DNA of 64,000 bases, taken from contig NC_065873.1 of assembly GCF_933775445.1 (NCBI RefSeq), positions 22,816,001 through 22,880,000 of the forward strand. The letters run 5' to 3'. A program made the translations under genes and the position numbers. The notes under the pieces were generated by a model. The model was not told the origin of the DNA and searched no databases. It saw only the letters and a program-made list of their open reading frames with translations. Shown here piece after piece: positions 44,556-56,400 of this stretch. The first letter of the stretch is position 1, and the number at the start of each line of letters is the position of its first letter. This DNA comes from Argentina anserina (lineage: Eukaryota > Streptophyta > Magnoliopsida > Rosales > Rosaceae).

Positions 44556-45533
44556 TCAATCTTCAACTGCCAGAGCCAGAGCCCTTTCAACTCTCTCCAT
44601 CAGCGGCTTTATATTTCTCATCTCAATGATTTCTTCCCTCACCCTCTCAAACTCTACGTACATCTTTCTTCGGAGAGATTGATTCAGTCCGAGAAGTGCG
44701 TTGATGTACTTATACTTTGTGTCGTAGGAAGCCCATTCACCAACCTTGCAGCACTCTCGAACCATCTCTGCACCATTGTTCATTTCTACACAAAAACTTT
44801 CTAGTTCCTCCTTGGAGTGCCACTTGACATCATTACTCTTTGGTTTTCCTGAGTCGTGGACTGTCACTATGAGATCCCCAAGGATGGGTTTAAGTATAGT
44901 TGCACTCTGCTCCTTTATTAGTTCAATACTCGAAAGCAGGCTCAAATATGCTGACTCTAATGAACCAAACGATTCCCCCTTGCCTTCCTCTTCCTTTCGA
45001 TCCTGCACAGTTAGCACTGTTTCGGTATTTCTTAATGACAACAAGGCTTCGGACAAACCTTCCTGCTTCTCTAACATCTCCGAAAGCTTCTCTTTAACAA
45101 TTAGCTGTGATAACATCTGCGCTATGACGGATTGTCTCCTGTTCATTTCAGCAACCAGTTGCTCCCAATCACGAGTTTCATTTTTCAACAGCAAATCTGA
45201 TAGTTGGTTAAAATATCTGTCTAATTGAACAAGCTGGTCAGTGTAATTATATCTGCGGTGGTAGTACTTCCATATCTGAATGTTAGTGAACGTGCCTACT
45301 ACCTCTATGCCCCTGCGAATTTTTTCAACCAGATCTAGACCTTCTTCATTCACGAGGTCCTCAAGTCCCTTGCAGTCTCCTTTGATCCATGGCTGGAGAT
45401 GGTCAAGCGTGGACTTGAAGTTTCCGATGAGGGATTCGAACACGGTACAACTCTGCATTGCTTTCTCAACTCTCTTGAACAGAAGCTCGAACGATGGCCT
45501 GATTTCAGCCTCTGTGATCGATGCTACTGTCAT
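44556..45533 (-). CDS. RPW8-like protein with two RPW8-type repeats, single exon, 325 aa
   Basis: An uninterrupted ORF from ATG 45531-45533. The N-terminal half has the pattern of RPW8/CC-R domains: F..L...V..A...C..FES..GNFKSTLDHLQPWI, then a helix ending DQLVQLDRYFNQL. The C-terminal half (about residues 190-315) repeats it: KEELESFCVEMNNGAEMVRECCKV, then ALLGLNQSLRR. No NB-ARC P-loop, LRR or clear membrane segment. RPW8 domains occur alone in resistance proteins of Arabidopsis and at the N-terminus of helper NLRs (ADR1, NRG1), where they promote cell death at membranes. Assignment rests on pattern and on similarity to the genes at 47011 and 58075. A plain helical protein of other function is possible. 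Confidence 0.7.
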   Translation of the reverse strand: MTVASITEAEIRPSFELLFKRVEKAMQSCTVFESLIGNFKSTLDHLQPWIKGDCKGLEDLVNEEGLDLVEKIRRGIEVVGTFTNIQIWKYYHRRYNYTDQLVQLDRYFNQLSDLLLKNETRDWEQLVAEMNRRQSVIAQMLSQLIVKEKLSEMLEKQEGLSEALLSLRNTETVLTVQDRKEEEGKGESFGSLESAYLSLLSSIELIKEQSATILKPILGDLIVTVHDSGKPKSNDVKWHSKEELESFCVEMNNGAEMVRECCKVGEWASYDTKYKYINALLGLNQSLRRKMYVEFERVREEIIEMRNIKPLMERVERALALAVED

Positions 45534-47010
45534 ATCTCTAACCGGAACTTAATTGTATGTGTTTCACTTTTATTATTATTATTATTATGTTTTATGTGTT
45601 TCACTTTGAAAGCTTGAGTCTCGGATTCCTGATATTGAAAGGGCTCACGAGAGATTTGTTAGGGACTTGATTATTGGTATGATTTATATGTCACAGGACA
45701 AACATTTATAAATACGAGATCTGAATTTAGAAAAACACGCACTTTTCCTCTTGAACGCAGGAAAACCATTTATAAGTTCCTACTCCTTAGAGGAAACGGA
45801 TCCACCAATTACACATTATTTCCATCAGCATGATGTGGAATTTCCTATTTAGTAGTGGAAAACTACAATGAATAGAGTTAGGATACCGACTCTTGCTGCA
45901 CCTCCTTTAAATGAATCGATTGACAAATCATTTCAAATCTGGACTTTTGCAATATCAGTGAAGGCTTTTGTTTGGCATTCAAGGAAGGTATTCTACATTT
46001 CTACTCAGATCATATCTTCACCAGACATATTCAAAAATCACAACTACCCCTCAGGCGAATCTTATTTTGATTACAAAAACATGAACTGCCGATTATCTGT
46101 AGTTATAGCAGGAGTACTAAAACTAAGCTTATAATTTGCGAGAAACTTACGGTAGCTCAAAAGGGTAGTTGTTCTAGGGGTTCTCATCTCTCATCCTAGA
46201 CCTTTGTGATATGAAGCTGAAACCAAGGACCAGTCCACCAGTGTGATCTGGAAGCAAGAATTTAATCATTGTTCCTGAATTTTAAGATGGTCAAGCTTTT
46301 CCCTTACCTCTCCGGTTTACAACACCAAAAGATTATGTACAGCAGGAGAAGATGACCTTTCTCAGAGTAGTGTTTCCTCTAGCATTTTGTAACATGCTAA
46401 CAGCTTCTCACTAAAAGTGACATATCATCATCACCAAACTTGTCAAAAGACAGTAAATACTACAGATTCATCTACTAGATTTTACAGAGATCAAACTATA
46501 ACCCCATCCACGGGCCACTCAAAGCCCACATTTCTGTAGTTATACAGTACGGAGGCTTACAGTCGACTATGGTATTCAGATCATTTTCTAACTAGAAAGT
46601 GGTGGAAAGCCATTCATTTCCACCCCTGAAATTCATTCCCAAATAACTAAGGGTTCTTAATCGATTAGCATCAAAGTATACTCAAAAGTCACAATAAGGG
46701 AGAACAGAGTAAGGCTCGGGGCGTACAACTTTAAGGTTGGAATGCTTCCACACCATAACAATAACCAAAAACGATTTTGCAGGAATTCAGTAAAAAGGAA
46801 AACGACAATGATAAACCAAGTGAAGATGGAGCTAAAAGAACCAACCAACAACCAGATCAGAAAGGCAATAAGCAATAACTGATGTCTGATGATATGTATA
46901 TAGTATATACAGAAACCATGTCAGTACATTTACAATTTCAGGATGAGCATTCACAAGGCACTAAGGCAAACAAACACAGGGTCCATAGTCACCTTAATTC
47001 TCGATATTGA
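45534..47010. other. Intergenic DNA between two RPW8-like genes
   Basis: No supported gene. A TTATTATTATTATTATT run is near 45570-45587. The 88-codon plus-strand ORF at 45868-46134 has no recognisable domain. Probably promoter of the gene at 44556 (left side) and 3' UTR of the gene at 47011 (right side). Confidence 0.45.
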
Positions 47011-48024
47011 TCAAGTTATCCCAGAAACTCCTGCTGGAGCAAGCAGTCCCACACTGCTCACAATCTCATTCACCGCCTGCTCCATTTGCCTCGCATTATC
47101 CAATGCCCGACTCGCATTCTTGGACGTCTGCGATCTCAGAACATACACATATCTCTGCAGACACTGATTCAGCCCCAACAGCCCACCAATACACTCATCT
47201 TTTCTCTTACTATACCCCTCCCACTTCTTCGCAACCTCGTGGCTCCTCCTCACTACGCTCATCCCCTCCATCATCTCCACCACCAAGCTCCTCAGCTCCT
47301 CCTTCGGCCGGGCCAACATCCTATTACTCGCCGCCATCTCCTCCAAAAACGGCTGCAACGAGTACATTGTGCTCTGTATATCGGAAATCAAGAACCTAAA
47401 CATCCACCGCCTCCTGTTCTTCTCCCCGGCCTCGCTCACCGCCTCAAACAGCCTCCGAAACACGAAAAGCGCAGCCTCCCCCTCCTCATTAGTACACTTG
47501 CTCTCCTCCTCCACCTCCTCACTAGTACACTTCCTCCCCTCCTTCACCTCCTCCGCCTCCGCCGCAGTTACCAACTTCACCGTGACGGCATCCAGCACCT
47601 TCTTGTAAGAATCAAAAAAGGCTTCCTGCAGGCGGTTGACCTCGCTGTTCTGCCGCCGCACAACCCCAATCTCCTCAATCCAAGTCCACTCCAGCAGGTC
47701 TCTCAGCTTCCTATCCAAGTCCAGAAGCTTCGCCGCGTAACCTTCCAGACACAGAGACCTCCATGACCGGAGCTTCGCCACCAGCTTCGCTCCGTTCTGC
47801 AATTCGACGACGACGGCCTCGATCCGCTCGTTTTGCTTGTACATGACATGGCGGCCTTCTTGGACCGGCTCGATGATTCGTGCTCTGAAGGAAACGAGCG
47901 TCGACTGGAGAAACCCTAGGATAGTTTTGAACTTTGCGTCCTTCTGCATCGATTGGTTGACTTGATCGCAGAGGAATTGGAAGACCGGAGCGAGCGACGC
48001 CGCTCCGATTGTTGCCACCGCCAT
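47011..48024 (-). CDS. RPW8-like protein with two RPW8-type repeats, single exon, 337 aa
   Basis: An uninterrupted ORF from ATG 48022-48024. The first repeat (about residues 10-120) has PVFQFLCDQVNQSM, FKTILGFLQSTLVSF, then LQNGAKLVAKLRSW and KLLDLDRKLRDLL. The second (about 180-310) has FRRLFEAVSE, RFLISDIQSTMYSLQPFL, then VVEMMEGMSVVRRS and GLLGLNQCLQRYV. The linker is acidic and rich in Glu/Lys (EEVKEGRKCTSEEVEEESK). No NB-ARC or LRR. The coding region is clearly more GC-rich than its flanks. It is in the same orientation as the genes at 44556 and 58075, as expected for tandem duplication. A role in basal immunity or cell death is inferred from the RPW8 likeness only. Confidence 0.75.
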   Translation of the reverse strand: MAVATIGAASLAPVFQFLCDQVNQSMQKDAKFKTILGFLQSTLVSFRARIIEPVQEGRHVMYKQNERIEAVVVELQNGAKLVAKLRSWRSLCLEGYAAKLLDLDRKLRDLLEWTWIEEIGVVRRQNSEVNRLQEAFFDSYKKVLDAVTVKLVTAAEAEEVKEGRKCTSEEVEEESKCTNEEGEAALFVFRRLFEAVSEAGEKNRRRWMFRFLISDIQSTMYSLQPFLEEMAASNRMLARPKEELRSLVVEMMEGMSVVRRSHEVAKKWEGYSKRKDECIGGLLGLNQCLQRYVYVLRSQTSKNASRALDNARQMEQAVNEIVSSVGLLAPAGVSGIT

Positions 48025-48671
48025 GATTCAGAAACCCTAGATTTGTTGATTTTGGGAACCCTAGGTTCTTCAATTTCGCGATTTCACAATTTGGGGAAGA
48101 ACCGATGAAGATATGGATGTTATGAACCGGGTGAATTTTCTGCTCTGTTTTATATTTGAAAAAGAAAAATGACCAGCATTTCCCGTCAGTTCAAAACAGA
48201 ATATTCCGTCTACAAAATTCTAGAACATACCAGTGATCAATAGTAGATGATGTCGTGTGTAATGCTAACCATAGTTAGATATAAAAATAATAAAAGATAA
48301 TTATATATTATATATGAATGAAATAATATTTTAAAATAATATAAAATTTGTTCTCACAAACCTTCAGGCTTCAATCCAAAGCACCCATGCCTTACTACAT
48401 GAATAACATATATAGCATGTTAATTAATAAGACTAAAGGGCAGAAGGGGTTTGGTTTGATTATTCTGAAGAATACAGACTTAAATGTATTTCATTAGTTG
48501 GTCATCGCATCAGCTTCAATATGAAATTTTTGATAAGCAGTTCATATCCTGGTCTCCTGAGTATCTTGAAGAAAATTAATTATTTTGTTCCAGTTTTCTG
48601 CAAAAAAAATCTAGTTTATCTACGAATCTTACGGATTTTTAACTTGCCGGGTGGAGCAAGAAGAAAGAGAA
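48025..48671. other. Promoter side of the RPW8-like gene and intergenic DNA
   Basis: The first ~150 bases upstream of the ATG hold the likely 5' UTR; a TATAT-rich stretch lies near 48300-48320. No ORF beyond that. Confidence 0.4.
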
Positions 48672-49462
48672 CCTATGTAGCACGGACTCTTGGTTGTCCG
48701 CGTATCGCGTGTCGGACACGAGCACGAACACAGACACGTTGGGACACGCTCTGATACGCCCCGACACGCATATTCAAGTTTGGACACTATGTCGACACGT
48801 TCGTATCCTCAACGAACACGCAATCAGACACGCGAACAAGAAGGTGATGGGTCTGCCCCGAACTTCTTTGATTCGGTAAATCCCAAAAACAAGAAGGTCA
48901 TGAGGTTGGAAGGTTTGCTGTGGATCGATCATGGTGAGGATAAGGTTCAATTGAAGGTGGGATTTGAGGTTGGCTACAGAAGGTGAGATCTCTGTGCATG
49001 TAGGGATTAGGTTCAACTGAAGGGGGATTTGAGGTTGATTGAGAGGTGGAATCTTGGTGGTAGATGATAAGAGTAGATAAGGGGTTTTGATCACAAAGCC
49101 ATCTTTCCTTTGATAATATCAAGATGGCTTTGATTCGTTTAATCGGAGAAGGAAGAAAGGAAGACAGAGAGTGGCGGTGGTCGTACCTATTGGAGGATGC
49201 TCTTGGCGGCTGAGTTTGGAGATCCAATTTGCCATGATTGGTGTTAATTAGAAGAAAGAGCAATCTTTTGGAGTAGTATCGAGGGCGTTTGATGCTATCA
49301 AAATTACAGCTACATTTGCTTATATTTTTCTCTTTATTTAGATTATACATATATTTATTTTAAATATAATTATAATTAACGTGTTTAAAACTTGTCCGTG
49401 TCCAATAAAAATTTCATTTAGCGTGTTCGCGTATCGATTCGTGTTTATACCCGTACCACATA
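48672..49462. mobile_element. Non-autonomous TIR transposon, ~791 bp
   Basis: Flanked by AAAGAGAAC at 48663-48671 and 49463-49471. The ends CTATGTAGCACGG and CCGTACCACATA are imperfect inverted repeats. GTGTCGGACACG/CGTGTCC-type motifs lie at both subterminal regions. A local duplication around GGATTTGAGGTTG occurs near 48960 and 49027. No transposase. The 8-9-bp duplication fits hAT (8) or Mutator-like (9) elements. Confidence 0.75.
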
Positions 49463-49471
49463 AAAGAGAAC

Positions 49472-49840
49472 AAATTTGTTAAAATAAAAGTGAAAATAAA
49501 ATGGTTAACATGATTAAACATAAGGGAGAAAAGGACACATGGCAACAAGATTGGGCATATGCTGGGCAAATTATGGGTGGACGATAAATTTGTTTCCGTC
49601 TATGTTGTAGGAGAAAATGCAATAATATAACAATAGAGAGATGATATATTATTCATTGATAGATACCTTCATTTATAGAGTCCAAAACCATAACTAAGCA
49701 GGATTCCTATCACTAATTTGTATTAGTAAATTTTTTACTACATGAAATGCTAATTCCTTATCCTATATGAAATAAACCCAAGGCACATTTAGAAGTGAAT
49801 ATCCTAAAACAATCTATATGTTAATTTTATGTTATCTAGA
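49472..49840. other. AT-rich intergenic DNA
   Basis: No gene or repeat recognised. Confidence 0.4.
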
Positions 49841-50405
49841 CGTACGTGATTGACCGACATAAAAATTGTGGTATGCAAGTCGTTTTAATTCGAATGTATA
49901 GGGGTGTGTTATGTGATGTCAAAGTAATTGTATTTTATTCGAGTGTATAACATTTTTTCGTGTCATGAATACGACGTCGTCTTATGAGGCGATCATATTT
50001 TAAAGCATTTTATTTGTTATATGCACACTAAAATTTATGAAAGAGTCAATTGGGACAAAAAAATGGCGTCATTTTCTTGCCCCTATTGACACTTGATTAA
50101 AGTTTCGACTTTCTATAACCTGACACATGAGAAAAATTGTGATAGTGGTTCTTGAATACAAGAATATGACTCAATTTTATGAGGTCATCGTATTGTAAGT
50201 TAAGTTATAAATACCTTAATCACACTAAAAATTGAATAAGAGTCAATAGTGCCATAAATTTCAATGTTTTTCAGGACCTAATATTTGAAGAATATTATGA
50301 TGGAGGGGATTGGAGGCATGTGGTGCCAAGAATACAACACTACCATATAAGTTATTGTATTTTATGTCAAAATTATAAACGTTAAGCACGCTAAAATTTG
50401 AGTAA
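49841..50405. repeat. ~0.5-kb repeat unit, left copy
   Basis: The part from about 49975 to 50400 is a diverged direct copy of about 57180-57565. Shared blocks include ATGAGGCGATCATAT, TTTATGAAAGAGTCAATTG, CATGAGAAAAATT and GAATATGACTCAATTTTA. Once the 6.65-kb Copia insertion between them is removed, the two copies are tandem with a period of about 0.5 kb. No coding capacity. Confidence 0.8.
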
Positions 50406-53400
50406 TGTTCCGGGAGAATTACTATTCTACCCTTGTGTGTGTCTTAGCCTAATAAGTTTCCTGTTAGGAGATAGATTAGCATCTCCGTAATAGATTAGGA
50501 CTCCGAATCTTATGGGATTATGGTTTTGTAATGCCTATATAGGCCCCCATATCATTCAATAATACACAATTATTTCATCCTGAAACACGTTATCAGCACG
50601 TTGCTCTAAAACCCTGAACTTTTAGAGCCCTAGAAATTTTTTCTCTTCTCCACCGCCGGCCTCCGGCATCTCCTCGTCGGAGCAGCCCCTGCATGCTGCC
50701 CCTGTAGCCCCGTGCGCAGCCCCTGCATGCTGCCCCCGCAGCCCCGCGCGCAGCCCCTGCATGCTGCCCCCGCAGCCCCGCGCGCAGCCCCTGCATGCTA
50801 CCCCCGCAGCCCCTGCATGCTGCCCCCGCAGCCCCGCGCGCAGCCCCTGCATGCTACCCCCGCAGCCCCGCACGCTGCCCTGCCCTGCAGCCCCCGCACG
50901 CTGCCCTGCCCTGCAGCCCCCGCAACGCAGCCCTGCAGCCCCCGCAACGCAGCCCTGCACGCACGCACGCAGCCCCGCATGCAGCCCCTGCGACCCCCCC
51001 TGCTGCCCCTGCACGCAGCCTCCGCAGCCCCGCAGGGTATCCTCCGCATTCGCTCCGCAAAAACATCTTTTTGCCCTGAAAAACCCCGCATCAGAGGATT
51101 CAAAATTGCTCATCCCGCATATATACGAAATGAACGCAAACTGCACAAGCAAACTCTTCGCTCAAGAGAAGCTACTCCCGTCTTCTCTACCCTTTTGGGC
51201 CTTTAAACTATTTCTCTTTTTTCCTTTTTATTTTCCTATTGCTTATTAAATCGTTTATTTGCACATTTTTGTTTTCTAACTATGTTTCACGTGCTTGCAT
51301 AGGAAAAGTGATCACTCGTCGTACTATGGTGATGACATTCATGCCGAGATGGACGATACTTTTGTCATCTACATATGATTTTGATCGTATCCTCCCAAGA
51401 TGTTTATGTCATCGGACGAAGATCGAAAATGAATTCAACAAGCAACTTCATGCGTGACGATCGATTTGCAGAGCAATTTACTTATATGCGGTCTATTTGG
51501 CAGACCAACAAGTATGTTTTTCTTAAAGTTGCTGCTTTTGAAGATATATATATAAATTATCGGGCGCTATTAGCCTTTTTCATGTCTTCTTTTCCGGCCT
51601 TTCTTATAACGCCGATGAGACCAAAGAGGGATATGATTCCCCTCTTGGTCGACGTTTTTCGTGTGACGGTCCTGGGGGAGTCACGTTATTATTTAAAAGG
51701 AAGATATCGATTTCGTGTGGTCGCCTGAGTGCACCGCTGTTTTGGGTGCGATCATGAGAATCACCGATATGCATCGATTATTTTGTGACCATATACATCA
51801 CAACCTTCTAATTCCGGTTATATACTTGAATAGTTTCGATTATTTGAAACCTATACAACCCTCGTTTCTTATGGATGCGTCGCCATCGCGACTGTTATTT
51901 GAGTGTATGAGTTTTCTTAAACTCATGTCTATAAACGATAATCTCAAGGACTACGTACTCATTTATTTGAGTTGATTCATTACTCTGATGCAGCACTATT
52001 TGCTGACAAAAAGATCCCAAATATAACGAATTCTATGGGACACACTTAAAAGTGATTTAATAAACGTCTATGACATTGTATTATCAGAGTTGACCTTGAT
52101 GCATACTCCACATCAAAGAAACGCATGCCATTTTTGGCACCTGTATCTATTTCTTGAGGGAATTTTGGAGATGGAAACGTAACATTCTTCCATTCTCAAG
52201 TAAACACATTTTTGAGTCTCAGGCTAAGGCTCCGCCCAATCTGATATGCAAGATTTTGTTGCTACAGACTTTTGATTAGTCAATCTATTTTGACTATGTC
52301 TTCTGCTTACTATTTTTCAAGTATGACGTTGGCATTGCCATGATTATTGCTCGACTTTAGCTTAAGTCGTCTATTGGAATTAGAACCTTGTTTGTGTTGT
52401 ATTAAATATTGGCATATTCTATAAAATTTATTGTATTTCTTGTTTACAAGATTGACTCGTGAGAATTTTATTTGCCTTGGCTTAGCATGCATGGTCGACG
52501 TTTGCAACTCACGTGGTTTTTAAATTGGCCACTTTTGGGTTACATGGGACCCCAATAGCACTACATTGTGATTTTGGACTTTGAAATTTGGAAAACGGAT
52601 CTCGGAACGTCAAAATTGACGTCGTTTTTCCCGGTTACTGTTCCGGCGTTTCCGGAACGTTTTTTGACGTTTTACCGGCGTATTCGCCGCCTTCCGGCCA
52701 TATTCCGGCATTTTCGGCACCGCCATCCGATTCCGGACGGCGTTCCCTGTCGGACATGAAGTTATGGCCTCCATACCGGCCAGGTCCAGCCACTGCCGAC
52801 TGGATTTCCGGCAATCGGTGCCGCCGGCTTCCAACGTTTTTTTTTTTTCGTCGTTTCTCGTCATTTTTCCGGCATATCTCAGCAGTTCTTGCTGCCATGT
52901 TTTCCTAGTCCAAAATTCACCCGGTTTTGAGTTAATTTGACATGGTTTTCCGGTTAATTTTCCGGTTTTCTCCAAGTCGTTTCATAGCTCAAATGATTTT
53001 ATTATTGGTGACCACCCGCACCAATTGGATGGTTTTTACCACCCAAATTGTTTGGTATTCAACTGCTCCAATACCATGTCTTTCCAACTCTTGAGTTGAA
53101 GAATGTAGTTCTATTGCCATGTGATACATTCGATGAGATTGTCATTTGTTTCAATCCCCTCTCTTACAATATCCTACGGCGTATTGTGTAGAGAAGTTCA
53201 CCGCGTTGTTGAATCTCTTAATCTTCATTTTGAGAATGTCCCGCCGTGAAATCGAGTGTCTTGCTAATTGCGTAACCACCCACACTGTCCTACGGCGCAG
53301 GTAGTTGTTTTACGGAGCTCGTGCGGAGATTGTGTTGTATATCTTCGTGCCTTGCTAAGTTTTAAAGGCCATACATGCCAATGATGGATTTTCATCTTGA

Positions 53401-56400
53401 TATTTGTGTTAAGAATGGAGAGGAATAAATCTGTCAGATTTCATTGACAATATCTTTTTCAAGTTTCGACAGTAGCTTTATTAGCTTGCAGACATAGTTT
53501 TGCTTGCCTGCAGCAGTAGCTTTATGTAACTCAAGATTCTTTGAATCATGGGTTCGGTTTTACTGTCTTCTCGGTTTTGTGATCGTTTTTTGGTCATTTT
53601 GAACAAGATATGATGATTCGAGTTCTTTCAAATTCACATTATCATCTATTTTTCATGTTCACGAAGCGATTGGAGGACCACCTCACCCATGCTCCACACG
53701 GTGAGGCCGAGCCTATCCGTGCCATGCACGGTGAGGCCGAGCCTGCCTATTTCGGCGGCTCCATGGCATTAAGGCCGTCGGTGGCGGCATCCCCTCCTTC
53801 ACAGGAGCTTGTGATGCCTCCCGTGTTTTCTAATGCCTCCATGGTAATCTCTGATGCCCATCGCTCATTTTGCAAAGCTTGTTCTTTTGCTAGATTTCAA
53901 GGAAGTCCTTATTTGCTAAGGCTCCAACCGAGAACATTCCATTCTTACGAAGTATTTAAGGTGACATTAGTGGACCCTATCCAACCGAATACGGACATTT
54001 TTCGGTATTTTTATGGTATAGGTTAAGAGCATCGACGCGTTGGTCACACGTCGCTTTGCTTTCCATAAGAAACGCTGCATTCGCTAAAGTTTTTAGCTAT
54101 GATCATCATACTAAGGGCTCACCACCCTTCCCATCCTCTCAAATCTATTTGATTGGATACCGTTGGAGAGTTCACCTCCACGACTTTGATGATTTCGTTT
54201 TGCATATCTACTGGGATCGTCGTTGAACATATTATTCCTCATGTTCATTCACTGCACGATCTAGCAGAGCTCGGACTTGGTTATGGGTACTAACCTACCG
54301 ATTTTTGCATGGAGATATGTAATGATGTTGCATGCAGCGACACTTATTCGTTTTAGACCCACAACTTGCCAAGCGTTTAGTGTGTACCAGATGATTACTG
54401 GATACGATCCCAACGTTCTTTTCCTTAAACGCCTATTTGGTTAAAGTTGTTTATGTGCCTCTATTGTAGTTATCTCAATGGGTCTACTTGAAACGATTAA
54501 GTATTCTGGTTGGTTATGATTTATGAATCACCAACACTTGTCCGCTATTTTCAATCTACAACCGTTGATCTCTATCCTGCGATATTAGCAGACGGTCACT
54601 TTTATGAGACATACTTCCCGTCGTTAGGGGGAGATATGGAATGCTCCCATTCTGGTTTTAACGCCAGGAATTGACGTGGTGTGGCACTATGTCTCATTAA
54701 GATCCCGCACGACTCAAAGTGAGCAAATGTGCAACGCATTATCGACCTCCAGAAAGTCAAAAATTCGATGCTCAATGACTTTACCGATATTGCGAAAGTG
54801 ACGAGATCGCACATAAATGCTGTGATGTGCCGGTAAGGTTGGGACTCTCAGAATATGAGAGAATTTCATATGACCTGGTCCTAGCACCGTTGGCACCATC
54901 CCTGACAGTGGGAAGGAAGCCGGCGATGGCACCATCGTACGCTGTGGTGTTGTCGGCGCCCGTGGCATTGCACCACAAAACAAGGGAGGCAAATGCAAAG
55001 ATGGACTAGTAAGTGTCATAGCTTCGGTCTTGGCTCCTGCCTAGATGAGGGGGAGACCATTATTCTCTGGAATCAAAACCAGAAAGAAGCGAAGTGCGTA
55101 GGCACAAGTATTCCGCCCATCATCAAGAGATATTCTCTAAACATGTGTATCAACTAAGTTATGTGGGATGCTACAGACTCATTTTGTTGATGTTAGAGAA
55201 GAATAGAACTCTCACGAATTGATCGTATACAGCGCGCGCGTGTGTTTAATGTATTGATCTCCCATGATTGATGATGTATTCGCTTATGCTCTTATTCCGT
55301 TGTAAAGCATCAACGATGAGCAACTTGACCGAAGTGGAAAGAATCAATACAGGCTGAACTAGACTTGTTATGTTGGTCGTTGTTCGTAAGTGTAATGAGA
55401 AAGATGAAGTCATGCGATATACGCAGGACTTATGGCGCAAAGATTGTCTCATTATCCTAGTATTGAGTACGATGAGTTATATTCTCTCGTTATGGACATA
55501 ATTGCTTTCCGCTACTTGATCAGTAGTAGTGTCCATGAAAACTGATTTGCAGCATATGATAGTGGTCATAGAATATCTGTAAAGGGATCTTGACGCAGAT
55601 ATGAGAGTGCCCGAGGGACTTTAAATGCCTCCAGACCACGGAGAGCTTATATAATTAGATTGCGATGTTCGAGAGAACGTAGTACAATCGGTTGCAAGAA
55701 CTCATACCCATATGTGTTCATATGAAGCTAATTCTTGATTCTCTATTCCGTCTAAGTATAGATGATGAAGAGATTCAATGAGCTATACATTCATGCATGC
55801 TAGTGTTGTTGGGACACTATTGCTTTCATTATGACGTGATTAACTATGCGCCTATGCATTGTCATTGGACTTGCATTGCTTCTTTGACATGGGTTTAGTT
55901 CTACACTTAGTGAACCAACACAAATCCTATCCACACCAACGCCGTCAGCAGCTTCAGCAACATCAACGTACGCCTTGGTGTAGAAGTCGACACTGGTAGC
56001 GTAGACGATGCATACGGTTTCGTCTTGGACCAAAATCAGTCCTTCATTGGTCCATTCCCCCATTCTTTTTGCGAAAGACACATTAAATGTGACAAATCAG
56101 AATCTGTCTAGTTTCGTAGGTCAACTTCAACGAGACCTACAGGACAGCTCGCTCGATGAAATATGGTGAAATTGGTACCGTTGGAAAGGTCTATGTGTCT
56201 ACTTTCCAGGGACACTAACCTTTCGTTCATAGCTATCATATTGAGTGAGTTATGGCCGTTTTAGCAAAGTAGGACAGTCCTGTCCGGAAATTTGCAAGTC
56301 AGTCAACTTCGACAGAGCATTGTGAACTGCTCCGATCGGATGAGGTTGTGAACCTTATGTCACTGGAAAGCCACGGGTGTCTACTTTTCAGAACATTTTA

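Noticed and set aside
45868..46134. 88-codon plus-strand ORF between RPW8-like genes
   Set aside because: No domain or conserved pattern; AT-rich composition fits chance.
50593..51249. Overlapping long ORFs on both strands
   Set aside because: They are produced by the GC-rich tandem repeat, which lacks stops in several frames; composition is pure repeat and no start context or domain supports them.
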